64,000 nt of DNA from Volutella citrinella. Lineage: Eukaryota; Ascomycota; Sordariomycetes; Hypocreales; Nectriaceae. Shown piece after piece: positions 47,284-59,200 of this stretch (position 1 is the first letter of the stretch; each line of letters begins with the position of its first letter). The position numbers and the translations under genes are program-made. The notes beneath the pieces are model-generated. The model searched no databases. It was not told the origin of the DNA and saw nothing but the letters and a program-made list of their open reading frames with translations. The stretch spans positions 1,984,001 through 2,048,000 of the forward strand of contig JAWZSP010000005.1 of NCBI GenBank assembly GCA_034401135.1, given 5' to 3'.

Positions 47284-48168
47284 TGTAGCTGGTTCTGTCT
47301 CGTGTACTTGAATGGGCCTGTGTAGTGAAAACTGGGCTATCGCTGGTGGGAGGGGTGGTTGATTTGGATGGAGAAGCTTCAATGTTTGTTTGCAAGGCGG
47401 CGGCGATGATGCAGGTGTAGTGGCTGCCCATCGGAGCTTACCTCACCCGCTGGAGCCTTCTGCTACCCCTGTCACCTAGGCTAGCTGTGTCGGTAGAAGC
47501 TCGGATAATTCGAGCCCCATAGAAACTGACATCTAGCTACCCTACGTTTCCAAACTTCACATCTCAAAGACCCATTTCCATGCGGTGTGTAAGTTATCGT
47601 GGCGAGCTCCTGGTTCCAGGCGATTGGGTCCGTATGTTAGTGCGTATAGTTCGTATGAATATCACTGCCATGATTCGGTCCACTCTAAGAGGCCACAACC
47701 TGATGCGGGCTTGTGTCATGGTACCGTTGACGATCAACATGAGATTGTTACCAGGAATTATCACGATACACGACCATACAAGAACCGAAATTAGTGCTTA
47801 ATTTTACGTGGAACATAAGGTGCCACTTGCGCAAAGCTGCTTCATTGTCATCAACTCATCTTCTGATAGCACACTCCAAACTTTTCCGGCCATATGCGAG
47901 GTGCTCTTATGCTACCAGGAGCTGCGGCCCATGTGACACCATGGGCTTGGAGATTGGTTCTGAACAACGAGACGGCTAGAATAATGCCCATGCATCAAGC
48001 ATGGGGACCCTCTCCGATTCCTTGGCTCGACCGATGACTGCTCGTGGGAGACCAAAATATGATCATCTGGATACAGTGCATCGCTGTCCACGAGGAGGTC
48101 TGTTCGACACAACCGAGATGCGATGAGTATACGAGTTATCCTTCCGTCTTGGAAGAACATGTCACGTT
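47284..48168. other. intergenic region between RPT4 and PYM
   Basis: RPT4 upstream region and PYM 3' flank, since both genes run leftward. No gene and no PACE-type proteasome box is seen. Confidence 0.5.
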
Positions 48169-48786
48169 TCAGCCCTCCTTGGCTCCCCCCTCAGTGGTTG
48201 CCGCAGCATCCGGGTTGGCCTTGGGCTCTCCTTCGGCATCGAAGCCCAAGGCATCAAGCTCCCGGATCAGCTCATTGATCTTGATGACCTTGGCGATCTG
48301 CTCGGGAAGCAGTGCCTCGCCGCCGTCCTTCTTGTTCTTGAGATCCTTGGCCTGCTTCAGCTTCTTCTTAAGGTTGCGGGCTTTCTTCTCGCGCTCGACA
48401 TTCGGATCGACTTCTTCGCTCTTGGGCTCCTCATTGGCGGCTGGCTTCTCGTCGTTCTCTCCCTCACCCTCTCCGTCGGCTGCGGCCTTGGCCTTCTTGC
48501 GCGCCTCCCTTCGCTTGGCGTTCTTGTTACTGGCGTTGGATGCGCCGTCGCCCTTGGATTCCTCGTTCACGCCGGCGGCGCCAGGGATGCCGATGCGCTT
48601 GCCGCGATCTCGGAAGGCCTCGGCGGTGCGGTTCTTGTAGACCTCGACATCCTCGGCAGGGCGGTAGCCGGGGCGGATCTTGATGGCTTTTCGCGTGCTC
48701 CCGTCGGCACGAACCGACTCAGGAATCTCGCGCGAGCCGCTGGACTCGTTGGTGACGATACCGGAGTTGGAGGGCTGGGACGGCAT
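48169..48786 (-). CDS. PYM1: PYM (partner of Y14 and Mago), exon-junction-complex disassembly factor
   Basis: A single open frame of 205 aa. PYM binds the Mago-Y14 heterodimer and ribosomes and strips exon junction complexes from mRNAs during translation in the cytoplasm. The N-terminal Mago-binding motif is recognisable as RADGSTRKAIKIRPGYRPAEDVEVYKNR, split here as DGSTRKAIKIRPGY and PAEDVEVY (~27-52). A Lys/Ala/Glu-rich linker follows, then a charged C-terminal helix (KKARNLKKKLKQAKDL, ~140) and a final LPEQIAKVIKINELIRELDAL, the ribosome-binding end in animal PYM. The presence of PYM implies an exon junction complex in this fungus, consistent with its intron-rich genes. Start chosen at the first Met before the Mago motif. 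It diverges from PMC1. Confidence 0.88.
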   Translation of the reverse strand: MPSQPSNSGIVTNESSGSREIPESVRADGSTRKAIKIRPGYRPAEDVEVYKNRTAEAFRDRGKRIGIPGAAGVNEESKGDGASNASNKNAKRREARKKAKAAADGEGEGENDEKPAANEEPKSEEVDPNVEREKKARNLKKKLKQAKDLKNKKDGGEALLPEQIAKVIKINELIRELDALGFDAEGEPKANPDAAATTEGGAKEG

Positions 48787-50643
48787 GGCGGGCGACGACG
48801 ACGGGTGGCTGCGGGGTCACGTTGGGCGAGCAGGGTTCGCGTTCTGGGAGGTTTGGAGGGGCAGCCAGTGGTAGTACGAAGATACTTGCATGCAGACTAG
48901 AGTGTCTGGAGGTGTGGCTTGAGGGAGTGAGTGGTGGCGCTGCTCAGCAAGTTTGATTTCACCTTGGCTGTGGCTGTCCGCCAGCGACCTGAACCTGGCA
49001 AGCCTGGGTGAGGAACTTGGACAGCAAAAGTGTGGGTTGCACTGATTATGCTCAAATCTCACTCAAGAGGTATCATTGGATGGCGGGTGCTGTCCCCACA
49101 GTTCAATAAAGGGCCTTTTGTGCTCCGTCCTGGAAGTAAGCATAATAGGACGATGTAAGCCAGGCGAGTTGGCAGGGAGCCAGAACCAGCATCTGATGAA
49201 GCAGAAACCCCGAGTCACGTTGATTGGGTAATACCGCCCCAGATACCTGGATTTGGCTCCTCGGTGTCTCACATACGCAGCAATCAATGCGCGATGGTCG
49301 CCTCGTCCCTGGTCGACGGATGCGCTGCAGCTCGACTGTTGGCTGCTCTGTACGCGGAACGCCCTCTGTGACGTTGGGGGACCTGGTGCAAGCCAAGGAT
49401 GCTGAGCATGGTGGAAGGGTGGGTAAAATTGACTGGCCAGTGATGTATCTCTCGTGACAAACATGGGGCTGCTTCTGGATTATTGGAAGGCGCCGTTGCG
49501 CTCGGGTTCTCCTGCCGCAATTTCCCCCCAGATCCACGGGCCAAGGTACCATCGCCCGTGATTACTTGGAACCTTCTCAAGGCTGATCTGCCTCAAGTCC
49601 TGTTTGTTGACACCGCCGTTTCATGCGCTTGCGCGTGTGGGTGTCCTCGAGGCCTCGGCTCACATGGCCATCCAATGGAATGCACCCTGGATGGCATCGT
49701 GGCACCGCTCAGGCAGCCTGAATCGCGAAGTCCTATATCTCTCTCCTCTGCCCATGGCAGCCCGACATTCTGCAGAGCTTTGTTGGCAGCACCAACGACC
49801 GGGTCCAGTCGCAGGCCTCCTCAACGGGAACGTGTGTGACGTATTACAAGACTACTACGAAACAGTCTACATGTGTCGTACTGCCCTCACCTAAACCCTG
49901 GCCCATGTGTGATCGGGAGACACATGGATGTTAAAGTGGTCCCCTGAAGCTTGTTTTAGAGCCACATCGCGTGGATCAGGGACGGGACGCCGTGACGCTG
50001 GACTACATGTCCGTTGCCACCTAATTACCTTAATTCCACACACCTCCATGTCATGCTGGCTTTGACGGATGGTGGGAGCTGAATACAGGGCCGGGGCCTG
50101 ATTGCGCCGCATGGGGCCTCCCTTGGTGGGCTGTTATGGCGCTCAGCTACCCCTTCCATTGAGATGAGATTGTTGTTGTTTGGCGTACCAACTGAAAACG
50201 CCTGGGATATAAAAGGCGTGCCGCTGCTGTGCATAAGATGCTCCCAGGGAGGCAACCATGACGCCGTTTGACCGCGCTGAAGCCCGCGCGTGGAACTGAA
50301 TCGACCGAAACTGCCTCGTCGGACGCCCTTGCCTCTTCTCCCTTGCCACTGGATTCACCTTGCACTGCTTGGAGTTACTTCCACTTCCCGGCTTTAACTT
50401 CAGTCATCGACCAGAATCCACTTGGCGTTCTTCCAGGTTATCCTTTTGAGAAAGGGAGGCCTCTGTGTCACAACCAAGCCCTAGTGACAGTGACAAACGG
50501 CCTCGAGCGGTGAACGGACCGTTGCAGCTGCCAGGCGCAGGATCAAAATATTCTTCCTGGTACTACTTAGTACTGAGTAGAATCTGCCGTGCTGTTTGGT
50601 GCAAGGCGCGGGTTATCTCTCCCACACCATCAACATCACTACG
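48787..50643. other. 1.9-kb divergent intergenic region between PYM and PMC1
   Basis: Promoters of both genes. A CDRE-like 8-mer is listed separately. Open frames here are short and erratic. Confidence 0.5.
50103..50110 (-). promoter_or_regulatory. possible calcineurin-Crz1 response element upstream of PMC1
   Basis: On the minus strand this reads GCGGCGCA, which fits the yeast Crz1 consensus GNGGC(G/T)CA. It lies ~535 bp upstream of the PMC1 start, and PMC1-type pumps are Crz1 targets in yeasts. About 0.4 matches are expected by chance in this region, so support is weak. Confidence 0.25.
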
Positions 50644-53600
50644 ATGGATCCAGCCCAGATTTCTCAAGAAGCTCAGCTGGAGGCCAAACCGGAGCCCAGC
50701 CCTGCAGACAGCCATGTGCCTGCCAAAAATGGGCCGCAGGACCTCACTAATGCCTTGACGCCGGACCCAGGCACCGAGGACATGTACAGAGTCGAACAAA
50801 ACAAGTTTGCGTTCAGCCCGGGCCAGCTGTCTAAGCTGCTCAACCCCAAAAGCCTGGCTGCTTTCCACGCCCTGGGTGGCATTGCCGGGCTCGAAAAGGG
50901 CCTTCGCACAGATCGCAACGCTGGTCTCAGTGTGGACGAGACCACCCTGGATGGAGCCGTGACCTTTGAAGAATGCGCACCCAAAGGAACTCCCAGACAC
51001 GGAACCGCGGGGGAGACAATTCCGGAGACCACGGGAGAGGCTGCTGTTCACATTCCGCCGCCTACAGACCCAAACCCGACTGGAGCCTTTGCCGACCGAA
51101 AGAGGGTATATCGTGACAACCGACTGCCTGACAAGAAGACCAAGTCACTGCTACAGATCGCCTGGACTACTTACAACGACAAAGTTCTCATCCTTCTGAC
51201 TATTGCTGCCCTTATTTCTCTTGCTTTGGGACTATACCAGACGTTTGGGGTTAAACATGCGCCAGGTGCAGCACAGGTAGAGTGGGTTGAAGGTGTAGCC
51301 ATCATTGTGGCAATTGCGTAAGTGATGTGGCCTATATGCTCAGTGGCATACGAAACTGACCTCAACTAGTATCGTTGTCATTGTCGGCACAGTCAACGAT
51401 TGGCACATGCAGCGCCAGTTCTCGCAGCTGACGAAGAAGAAAAATGACAGGACCGTCAATGTTATCCGCTCGGGAAAATCTCAAGAGATTTCTATTTTTG
51501 ACATCATGGTTGGTGATGTGATGCACCTGGCGACGGGCGACATTGTTCCCGTCGACGGCATCTTCATCGAGGGGAATTCTGTCAAGTGTGATGAGTCTTC
51601 AGCCACTGGAGAGTCTGATTTGCTTCGAAAGACCCCAGCCGCGGATGTTTGGGAGGCGCTGGCGCACAGCGAGCTTCGCGAGACGGAGAAGCTGGACCCC
51701 TTTATCATCTCCGGCAGTAAAGTCAACGAAGGGAATGGCAAGTTCCTCGTCACCGCCGTCGGCGTCAACTCTAGTTATGGTCGAATTTCCATGGCCCTCC
51801 GCACCGACGAGGAGGATACACCTCTCCAGAAGAAGCTCAACGTCCTGGCTGATTGGATTGCCAAAATTGGCGCCAGCGCCGCGCTACTCCTCTTCATTGC
51901 CCTGTTCATACGGTTCTGTGTCAAGCTGCCAGGCCACAAGGGTTCTCCATCAGAGAAAGCACATCTGTTCTTTAAGGTCGTAATTATGGCGGTAACTGTC
52001 GTCGTCGTGGCAGTGCCTGAAGGCCTACCACTTGCCGTGACCCTTGCTCTCAGCTTTGCCACTGTCAAAATGTTGCGCGACAATAATCTCGTCCGAGTGC
52101 TGAAGGCCTGCGAGACCATGGGAAACGCCACGACAGTTTGCTCTGACAAGACCGGAACTCTGACTCAAAACAAGATGACTGTCGTTGCCACCACTCTAGG
52201 CAAGAGAACGAGCTTCGGAGGCACCGATGAACCCATGGATAAGTCTCTTAAACTGAACCGCGAAATAATTACGACTTCCAACGTCCCGCAGGCAGATTTC
52301 ATCGGCAGCCTGAGCCCACAAGCTAAAGATCTCCTCATTCAGTCCAACGCTCTCAACTCGACCGCCTTTGAAGGAGACCAGGATGGTGAAAACACCTTTA
52401 TCGGATCCAAGACAGAGGTGGCACTTTTGACATTTTGCCGTGACCACCTAGGAGCAATTGCAGTTGAAGAAACGAGGGCTGCAGCCAATGTCGTCCAAGT
52501 TATCCCCTTCGACAGCAAGTACAAGTACAGTGCCGTGGTTGTCAAGCTCCCAAATGGCAAGTTCAGGGCATATGCGAAAGGTGCATCTGAAATCTTGCTT
52601 GGAAAGTGCAGCACTACTTTGGACGATGTGACTAGTGGCGTCATCACACCGGTTGCCCTTACGGAGAAGGATCGCGAAATGTTCAACATGGTTATCAGCT
52701 CCTACGCTGGCCAAACACTTCGAACAATTGGTTCTTCCTACCGAGATTTTGAGGAATGGCCACCGGCGGGTGCTGTTTCGGCCGAAAACCCTACGCTGGC
52801 GGATTTCAACGCCGTTCATGAGGATATGGCGCTCATCAGCATCTATGGTATCAAGGATCCCCTAAGGCCCACTGTTCTGGATGCCCTCAAGGACTGCCGC
52901 CGTGCTGGTGTTGTTGTGCGAATGGTGACGGGAGACAACATTCAGACAGGTTCAGCTATTGCTTCCGAATGTGGAATCTATAGGCCCGACGAGGGCGGCA
53001 TTGCTATGGAAGGCCCCGAGTTCCGCCGTCTGCCTCTGGACGAGCTCAAGAAGAAGGTCAAGCATCTGCAAGTTCTCGCACGTTCTAGCCCCGAGGACAA
53101 GCGTATTTTGGTCCGCACTCTAAAGGAGCTTGGTGAAACGGTTGCTGTTACTGGCGATGGTACGAATGACGCACCAGCTCTGAAGATGGCCGATATTGGA
53201 TTTTCGATGGGCATCGCTGGCACTGAGGTAGCGAAGGAGGCCTCCTCCATCATTCTGTTGGACGACAAGTAAGTGAAGCCCAGGAGACACAGACGTTTGT
53301 CAACCACTGACCGAGTAAGTTTCGCTTCGATTGTCAAGGGCCTGATGTGGGGTCGTGCGGTAAACGACGCTGTCAAGAAGTTCCTCCAGGTGATATTGCA
53401 CGCTGCCCCCCTGCCCGCAATGTACTAGGCTAACTTGCTGCATATAGTTCCAACTTACCGTCAACGTGACGGCAGTTGCGTTGACATTTGTATCCGCCGT
53501 CTCAAGTGAAAATCAGGAATCGGTTCTCAACGCGGTGCAGCTACTGTGGGTGAATCTGATCATGGACACCTTCGCGGCACTGGCACTGGCTACGGATCCT

Positions 53601-54388
53601 CCCACGAGGAGCATTCTCGACCGGCACCCTGACCGAAAATCCGCCCCCCTCGTCACGCTCCGAATGGCCAAGATGATTATCGGGCAGGCGATTTGCCAGC
53701 TTGCTATTACCTTTGTCTTGAACTTTGCCGGTAACAAGCTACTCGGATACAATAACTCTAAAGAGTCGCAACGAGAGCTGAAAACGTTGGTTTTCAATAC
53801 ATTTGTGTGGCTACAGATTTTCAACGAGATCAAGTAAGGGGTATTCCTTCAACTTGGAAAAAAAAATACTGTCTGCTAACAGGCCAACTTAGTAACCGTC
53901 GTTTGGACAACAAGCTCAACATCCTTGAAGGCCTCCAGCACAACATCTTCTTCATTGTCATCAACATCATCATGATTGGAGGACAAGTTCTCATCATTTT
54001 TGTTGGCGGCGAGGCGTTCGAGATCAAGCCGCTGAATGGCAAAGAATGGGGTCTGTCCATTGGCCTAGGTGCCATCTCTGTGCCCTGGGGTGCCCTCATC
54101 CGCCTCGTACCTGACGAGTGGGTTGGTGCCTGTGTCCCATCCTTCATTCGCAAGCGATGGCTGGACCCCCCTGCGGAGGAGCTCGAGGCTCAGGCAGCCT
54201 CGTCAGATGAAGATGAAGATTCGGATCTCAAAATGCCGCTGCGAGTGACGAGTTTCTTGCGAGGACCTCGCGTACAGCAGCAGATTGGATTTCGAGCACG
54301 CATGCACAGAATCAAGGAGAGGTCGCACAAGAAGGCGGAAGGCATTTTGGGGGTGAATGCCTCACAGAGTGAGGCAACGGAGAAGTAA
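50644..54388 (+). CDS. PMC1: P-type Ca2+-transporting ATPase, Pmc1 type
   Basis: Five exons (50644-51317, 51370-53268, 53320-53389, 53448-53833, 53893-54388) give 1174 aa. Pmc1-type pumps move Ca2+ from the cytosol into the vacuole (or out of the cell) using ATP and are induced through calcineurin. After a ~170-residue soluble N-terminus come paired helices (ILLTIAALISLALGLY), the actuator motif CDESSATGESD, and helix 4 VAVPEGLPLAVTLAL (Ca2+ site, ~441). The phosphorylation site CSDKTGTLTQNKM is at ~484, with KGASE and MVTGDN downstream, and the hinge motif is TGDGTNDAPALK (~819). Helices 5-10 include LLWVNLIMDTFAALALATDPP. This is the PMCA/IIB group (Neurospora nca-2/nca-3), not the SERCA or Pmr1 group. 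The acidic tail has Ser-rich DEDEDS; no calmodulin site is obvious. Confidence 0.94.
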
Positions 54389-54900
54389 ATGGCCTCACAC
54401 CCCCCGAGGCGAGTTAACTTACCTTTCCCACCTGAAATATTGTCTTGTTGCTCTTATTTGTGAAGACCTGTTAGTCAGGCGTGATGGCAGCAAGGCCGGT
54501 CCCGCTGGAGGTTGCTTGGCCTCCTGCAAAAATTGTAGATCACAAAAAATCAAGAATACCGATAGACAAACTCATGAGATGAACCCCATTTATGCTGCAT
54601 AGCAGCCGAATTAATTGGCAACTGAAGGTGTTGAAGAAGCCAAACTACTATATGTATCGAGTACAAAAACCCCATGAGCCGCAGATCCATTCCGAGGATA
54701 AAAAAGTGGGCCTCGGGAGCGAATGGGCCAGGCTCGCCAATCAGAGGCGACCTAAAGCTGCTGCCGGAAGTTCGCGATTTTCCTGACCTGACCTCTCCAG
54801 AACCTCTCCAACCCTTAACCGACCCCCCAAACCTCCGGCTACACGTCCATCAACGCCTGCCCGCCGCATCCCCGACGCTCAATTGCGACCAACAGTCAAG
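54389..54900. other. intergenic region between PMC1 and QCR9
   Basis: PMC1 3' flank and the short QCR9 promoter. A pyrimidine-rich stretch just precedes the QCR9 start. Nothing else is seen. Confidence 0.5.
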
Positions 54901-55349
54901 ATGGTAAGGCCTCCACTCCCTCTGACCGCTATCTGGCCTCCGCAATCGCTAATCGCGCACCCACGCAGGCTCTCACCAGCACCCTCTACAAGCAAGTCCC
55001 CCCGACGACGACCGACGAGGCGACCGTGTGCGACAATACTGACCGAATTGGCTTCCAGCTCCCTTTTCCGCACCAACTACCTGATGCTTGCGACCGTCTT
55101 TGGCGCCGGCTTCGCCTGGAACCTGTAAGACCGCGCGACGCTCGAATAAGCCCGGATCAACGGAATAGGAACACTGACGGCGACGCAGGGGTTTCAACAC
55201 GACCATGGACAACGCCTGGGACAGCTACAACAAGGGCGTGCGTACCCAAAACATTGCAATGACAATTGACCGATTTACTGATACCGCTGCAGCGACAATG
55301 GAAGGACATCCGACACAAGTTCATCGAGTCCTCGGAGGACGACGAATAG
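54901..55349 (+). CDS. QCR9: ubiquinol-cytochrome c reductase subunit 9 (Qcr9)
   Basis: This gene is too fragmented to show as one open frame. I read exons 54901-54903 (ATG only), 54969-54991, 55059-55124, 55189-55237 and 55293-55349, giving 65 aa. Qcr9 is the small single-span subunit of complex III in the inner mitochondrial membrane, next to cytochrome c1 and the Rieske protein. The match to fungal Qcr9 is clear: SLFRTNYLMLATVFGAGFA (membrane helix), then GFNTTMDNAWDSYNKG and RQWKDIRHKF with an acidic SSEDDE end. Intron 2 begins GCAAGT, a GC-AG intron; using GT donors nearby breaks the frame. The other introns are GT-AG. Size and motif order leave little doubt. Confidence 0.92.
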
Positions 55350-56226
55350 ATGGGAGGAGACGTGATTGTCGAGCGTCGGACGAGGGATTGACCCTGTGCC
55401 GGAGGCCGTGTACAAATTAGAAGAGAATTAGAGGCAGGACCACAGGCGTTTTCCCGACAAGCTCAGTGTGCGCATTTCGCCTTCCGTGAGTGTGATGCTC
55501 GCCAAGGTACTCGTGACCAACCCCCAGCGCCGGCAGCAGTGAAGGCCGTCCTTGGCGTGCAAATCTGCACCATCCATCCGCCCATCGGTAGGAGTAGCGA
55601 AGCTACAGTACTACCTTATATGGGATCCAGGCCTCCGAAGTACCATCAGTCAGTGGCTGGCTCATGGCAATTCAACCGTCCGTCCATAAGCAACAGCGGG
55701 CCGGCTCTGATTGTGAGTGGGCGTCCGCCAGCAGGTACCTGCCGTGGTGGAGTGTCCCCTGTAAAGTCAGGCAGCACGGCCTCTGACGTCGGCACCGGTC
55801 CCGTCACTGCTGCCACCGAGGGGCAAAACAGCCGCCACCACTTTGCAGCCTCAGAATACAGCGGGTCGGCTGGGCTGGACATGTCCAGCTCTCAAACACC
55901 ATCTCACCTACCCACATCATCGAATTTGCTGCCTCCTCCGTACGGACAACACTGAATCAGGCTTCACTACATTCCAAGTACGCATGGCTCTCGCGATCAC
56001 ATGTGCGCAGCGTTTGGGCCACTAACCTTCCACTCCAGCCGATTCCTATCCCGCCGATTTTGGCCTCTTGGCTCCAAGTTCCCCACCGCTCGTACTCCAA
56101 CCTTTTGCCATTCCCCGCCAACGAGGCTCGACGACTGCTTGCTTGCGTATCAACGTCGGTGAGCTCGCTGCATAAACTAGCATCCTGCTGTTAGCCGTAG
56201 GGCGCGACAATGAAGCTGCGTTAAGC
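55350..56226. other. intergenic region upstream of UBR1
   Basis: QCR9 3' flank and UBR1 promoter and 5' UTR. No gene, repeat or clear motif is seen. Confidence 0.5.
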
Positions 56227-59200
56227 ATGGAACCCTCTATGTCAACGCAGGAGCAGCAGCTCTGCCAGTTCTTGGCTGAGCTGCCCGCCCGCTACCAGTA
56301 CCGCTACACCGAAGAAGCCGCCAAGGAGCTGCTGACGAGCCTGTTCTGGTCACTGGCCGGCGGCAACAACGAATACATGAAACTGCTTTTCCCCGAGGGA
56401 AAACTGAACGAGGATGTAAAGCTAAGCGATGCCCAGGGCGCCGTGGAGGGAGCCGAGTACTCGGAAGCCGCCCGGGGGAAGCGGTGCGGGCACATTTTCA
56501 AGCCGGGCGAGGCCTCATACAGCTGCCGCACCTGTGGCACCGATGAAACGTGTTGCCTGTGCAGCCGATGCTTCGATTCGACCGATCACACGGGACATAT
56601 GGTGCGGATACAGATATCCGTGGGCAATAGCGGCTGCTGTGACTGCGGCGATGATGAGGCCTGGAGGACGCCTTTGTTCTGCACCATCCACTCTGACATG
56701 CAGGCGGGCCCGAACAAGGGCAAGGCCAAAGAGTCCGCCGAGCTGCCGCCAGATTTGATTGCGAACCTGCAGATGACCATCGGCCGTGTATTCGATTACG
56801 TCTGTGATGTAGTGTCTTGTTCCCCGGAGCAACTCAAGCAGACCAAAACCAAGGAGTCCATCTTGGCGGACGAGCGGACGTCTCGATTGTCCTCGAGTTT
56901 CTACGGGTCTGACGCCGAGGCCTGCAACGATTTCGCTCTTATCTTGTGGAATGACGAGAAACACACTGTTGATGAAGTTAGAGACCAGGTTGCGCGTGCT
57001 TGCCAAAAGAGTCGCCGCGCTGCGAATGCCGATGCATGGCAAGTGGATGCTGTCGGGCGTAGTATCCTGACTTATGCTCCCGATGTCGACAGACTCCTCC
57101 ACATGGCAACCATCCTGGAGGCTATCCGCGTCACTGTTACTATCCGATCTGCCAGAGACACCTTTCGCGAGCAGATGTGTGGAACGCTTGTGGAATGGCT
57201 TAGTGATATTGCGGGGTGCTCTGTCGGTCACGATGCTCACATCTTTCGTCGCACCGTTTGCGAAGAGTCCATGAAGCCCTGGCACCAAGGAAGCTCGGCC
57301 ACCCACACACGGGGGTTGATTGACGATGAAGAGGAAGACGAACAAATATGGGCGTCTCGTCACCATTTCGACGGCATCAACGCCCGCTTCATCCTGGCGC
57401 TCCAAGCAGCAGCAAATAACGGCGGCGCACTGGAGATTGAGATCGACGGCGATGGCGATGGCGACGGCGACGAAGATGACGATGACGACGATGACGAAGA
57501 TGCCGACATGATGGAAGATGATCAAGACAACCACTCCCAATCCAGTTCTGTGGCCGGAGGCGACGGGGACGGGGACGAAGATGTTATGATGGTGGATACC
57601 CGCGGCGATGTCAGCGATCTGAACATGAACTGGAGCCAGTCAGATCAAGCTCTGGAGGAGGATGAGGCCACGATGGCAGGTTATCCACCTCCCCCTCCTC
57701 CTCCACCAGCTGGAGCCGGAGCTGGCCCAGCAGCGCCAGTGGCTACGACTGGAGCGGGCTCAGGGTCAGGAGCCGCAACAGCAGCTGCAACAGCCGTCGC
57801 AACTGGAAGCGCAACCCGGGATAGAGAGGCTACGCCGTCTGACTCTGATACAGGCGAACCTCTCATTGCGCCTTCAATCTACGCCGCCACAGCGAATACC
57901 GAAATCCCAAAGACTCCGGGAAAGACTGAGAAAGCTACCCCCAGACCCGGCCCTTACTGGATTGAGACGCCAGCGGTTTACACCCAGCGCGAGAACGTGC
58001 CGCCAGCGGAAGATGTCTTCCGCAGAGTGCGCCTCGACTGGCTTTTACTATTCGACATCAGAATGTGGAAAAAGGTCCGAAACGACTTCCGGTCGCTCTA
58101 CATCTCTACTGTGGTGCAGATACCTGAGTTCAAGCGTGTTCTGGCCCTGCGCTTCTCCAGCCTGTACACCATTCTTGCCCAGCTATACTTGATAGGCGAC
58201 AGAGAGCCAGACCACTCCATCATCAACCTATCCCTGCAGATGCTGACCACGCCATCCATCACCGCAGAGGTTGTTGAGCGAGGCAATTTCATGACGAGTC
58301 TGCTGGCAATCCTGTATACCTTCTTGACAACCCGCCAGGTTGGCCATCCGTGGGACGTTTCCCCCGACGCTGTCCTGGCTTTTGAAAGCGGATCAGTGAC
58401 TAATCGACGAATGTACCACTTCTACCAGGATTTGAAGTTCCTCTTCGGAGCACCCCATGTTCAAGAGCGGGTTCGATGCGAACCACGGTACTTGATGCAG
58501 TTTCTAGACTTGGTCAAGCTCCATCAGTGCATTGGTCCCAACGTGCGTGCTGTTGTTGAACACGTCGAGTATGAGGCCGACTCGTGGATAACAGCCTCGC
58601 TCGTTACTCGCCAAATCAACCTCCAGGCTCGAAATCTCGCGGAGGCTTTCCGAAACTGCCCCCCTGATGAGATCCACTACCTACAGCGGGCAATTCGGTT
58701 CACGGCCAAAACGGTCATCCTGAGCTCGATCGGCGCAGAGCGCCATAGATTTAAGCAAGGCGAGATCAAGGATGAGATCCAGTTCAAGACCTTGGACGAC
58801 TTCGAGTTTGAAACTGACGCACCATCTTATGATGTGGTCAAATTCGTGGTGGAAAAGGATGCCATCAGCTTCCACCACGCACTGCACTACACCCTATCGT
58901 GGCTCATTGAGTGCGGGCGGTCTCTCCCTGCCTCCAGCGTGAGAACGCTTCTCAGTTTCACTGCACAGGAGCTTCGTGCCAAACCTAAGCTCATGGGCAA
59001 GCCTCAAGTGCCCAAGAACGATTACAGTGCCGAGGACTACCTCATTGCCGCATTCGACTATCCTCTACGTGTCTGCGCTTGGCTTGCCCAGATCAAGGCA
59101 AACATGTGGGTGCGAAACGGCATCAGCTTGCGACATCAGGCCAGTACATACAGGGGAGTTGGCCAGCGGGATGTTTCCCATCATAGAGATATCTTCCTCC

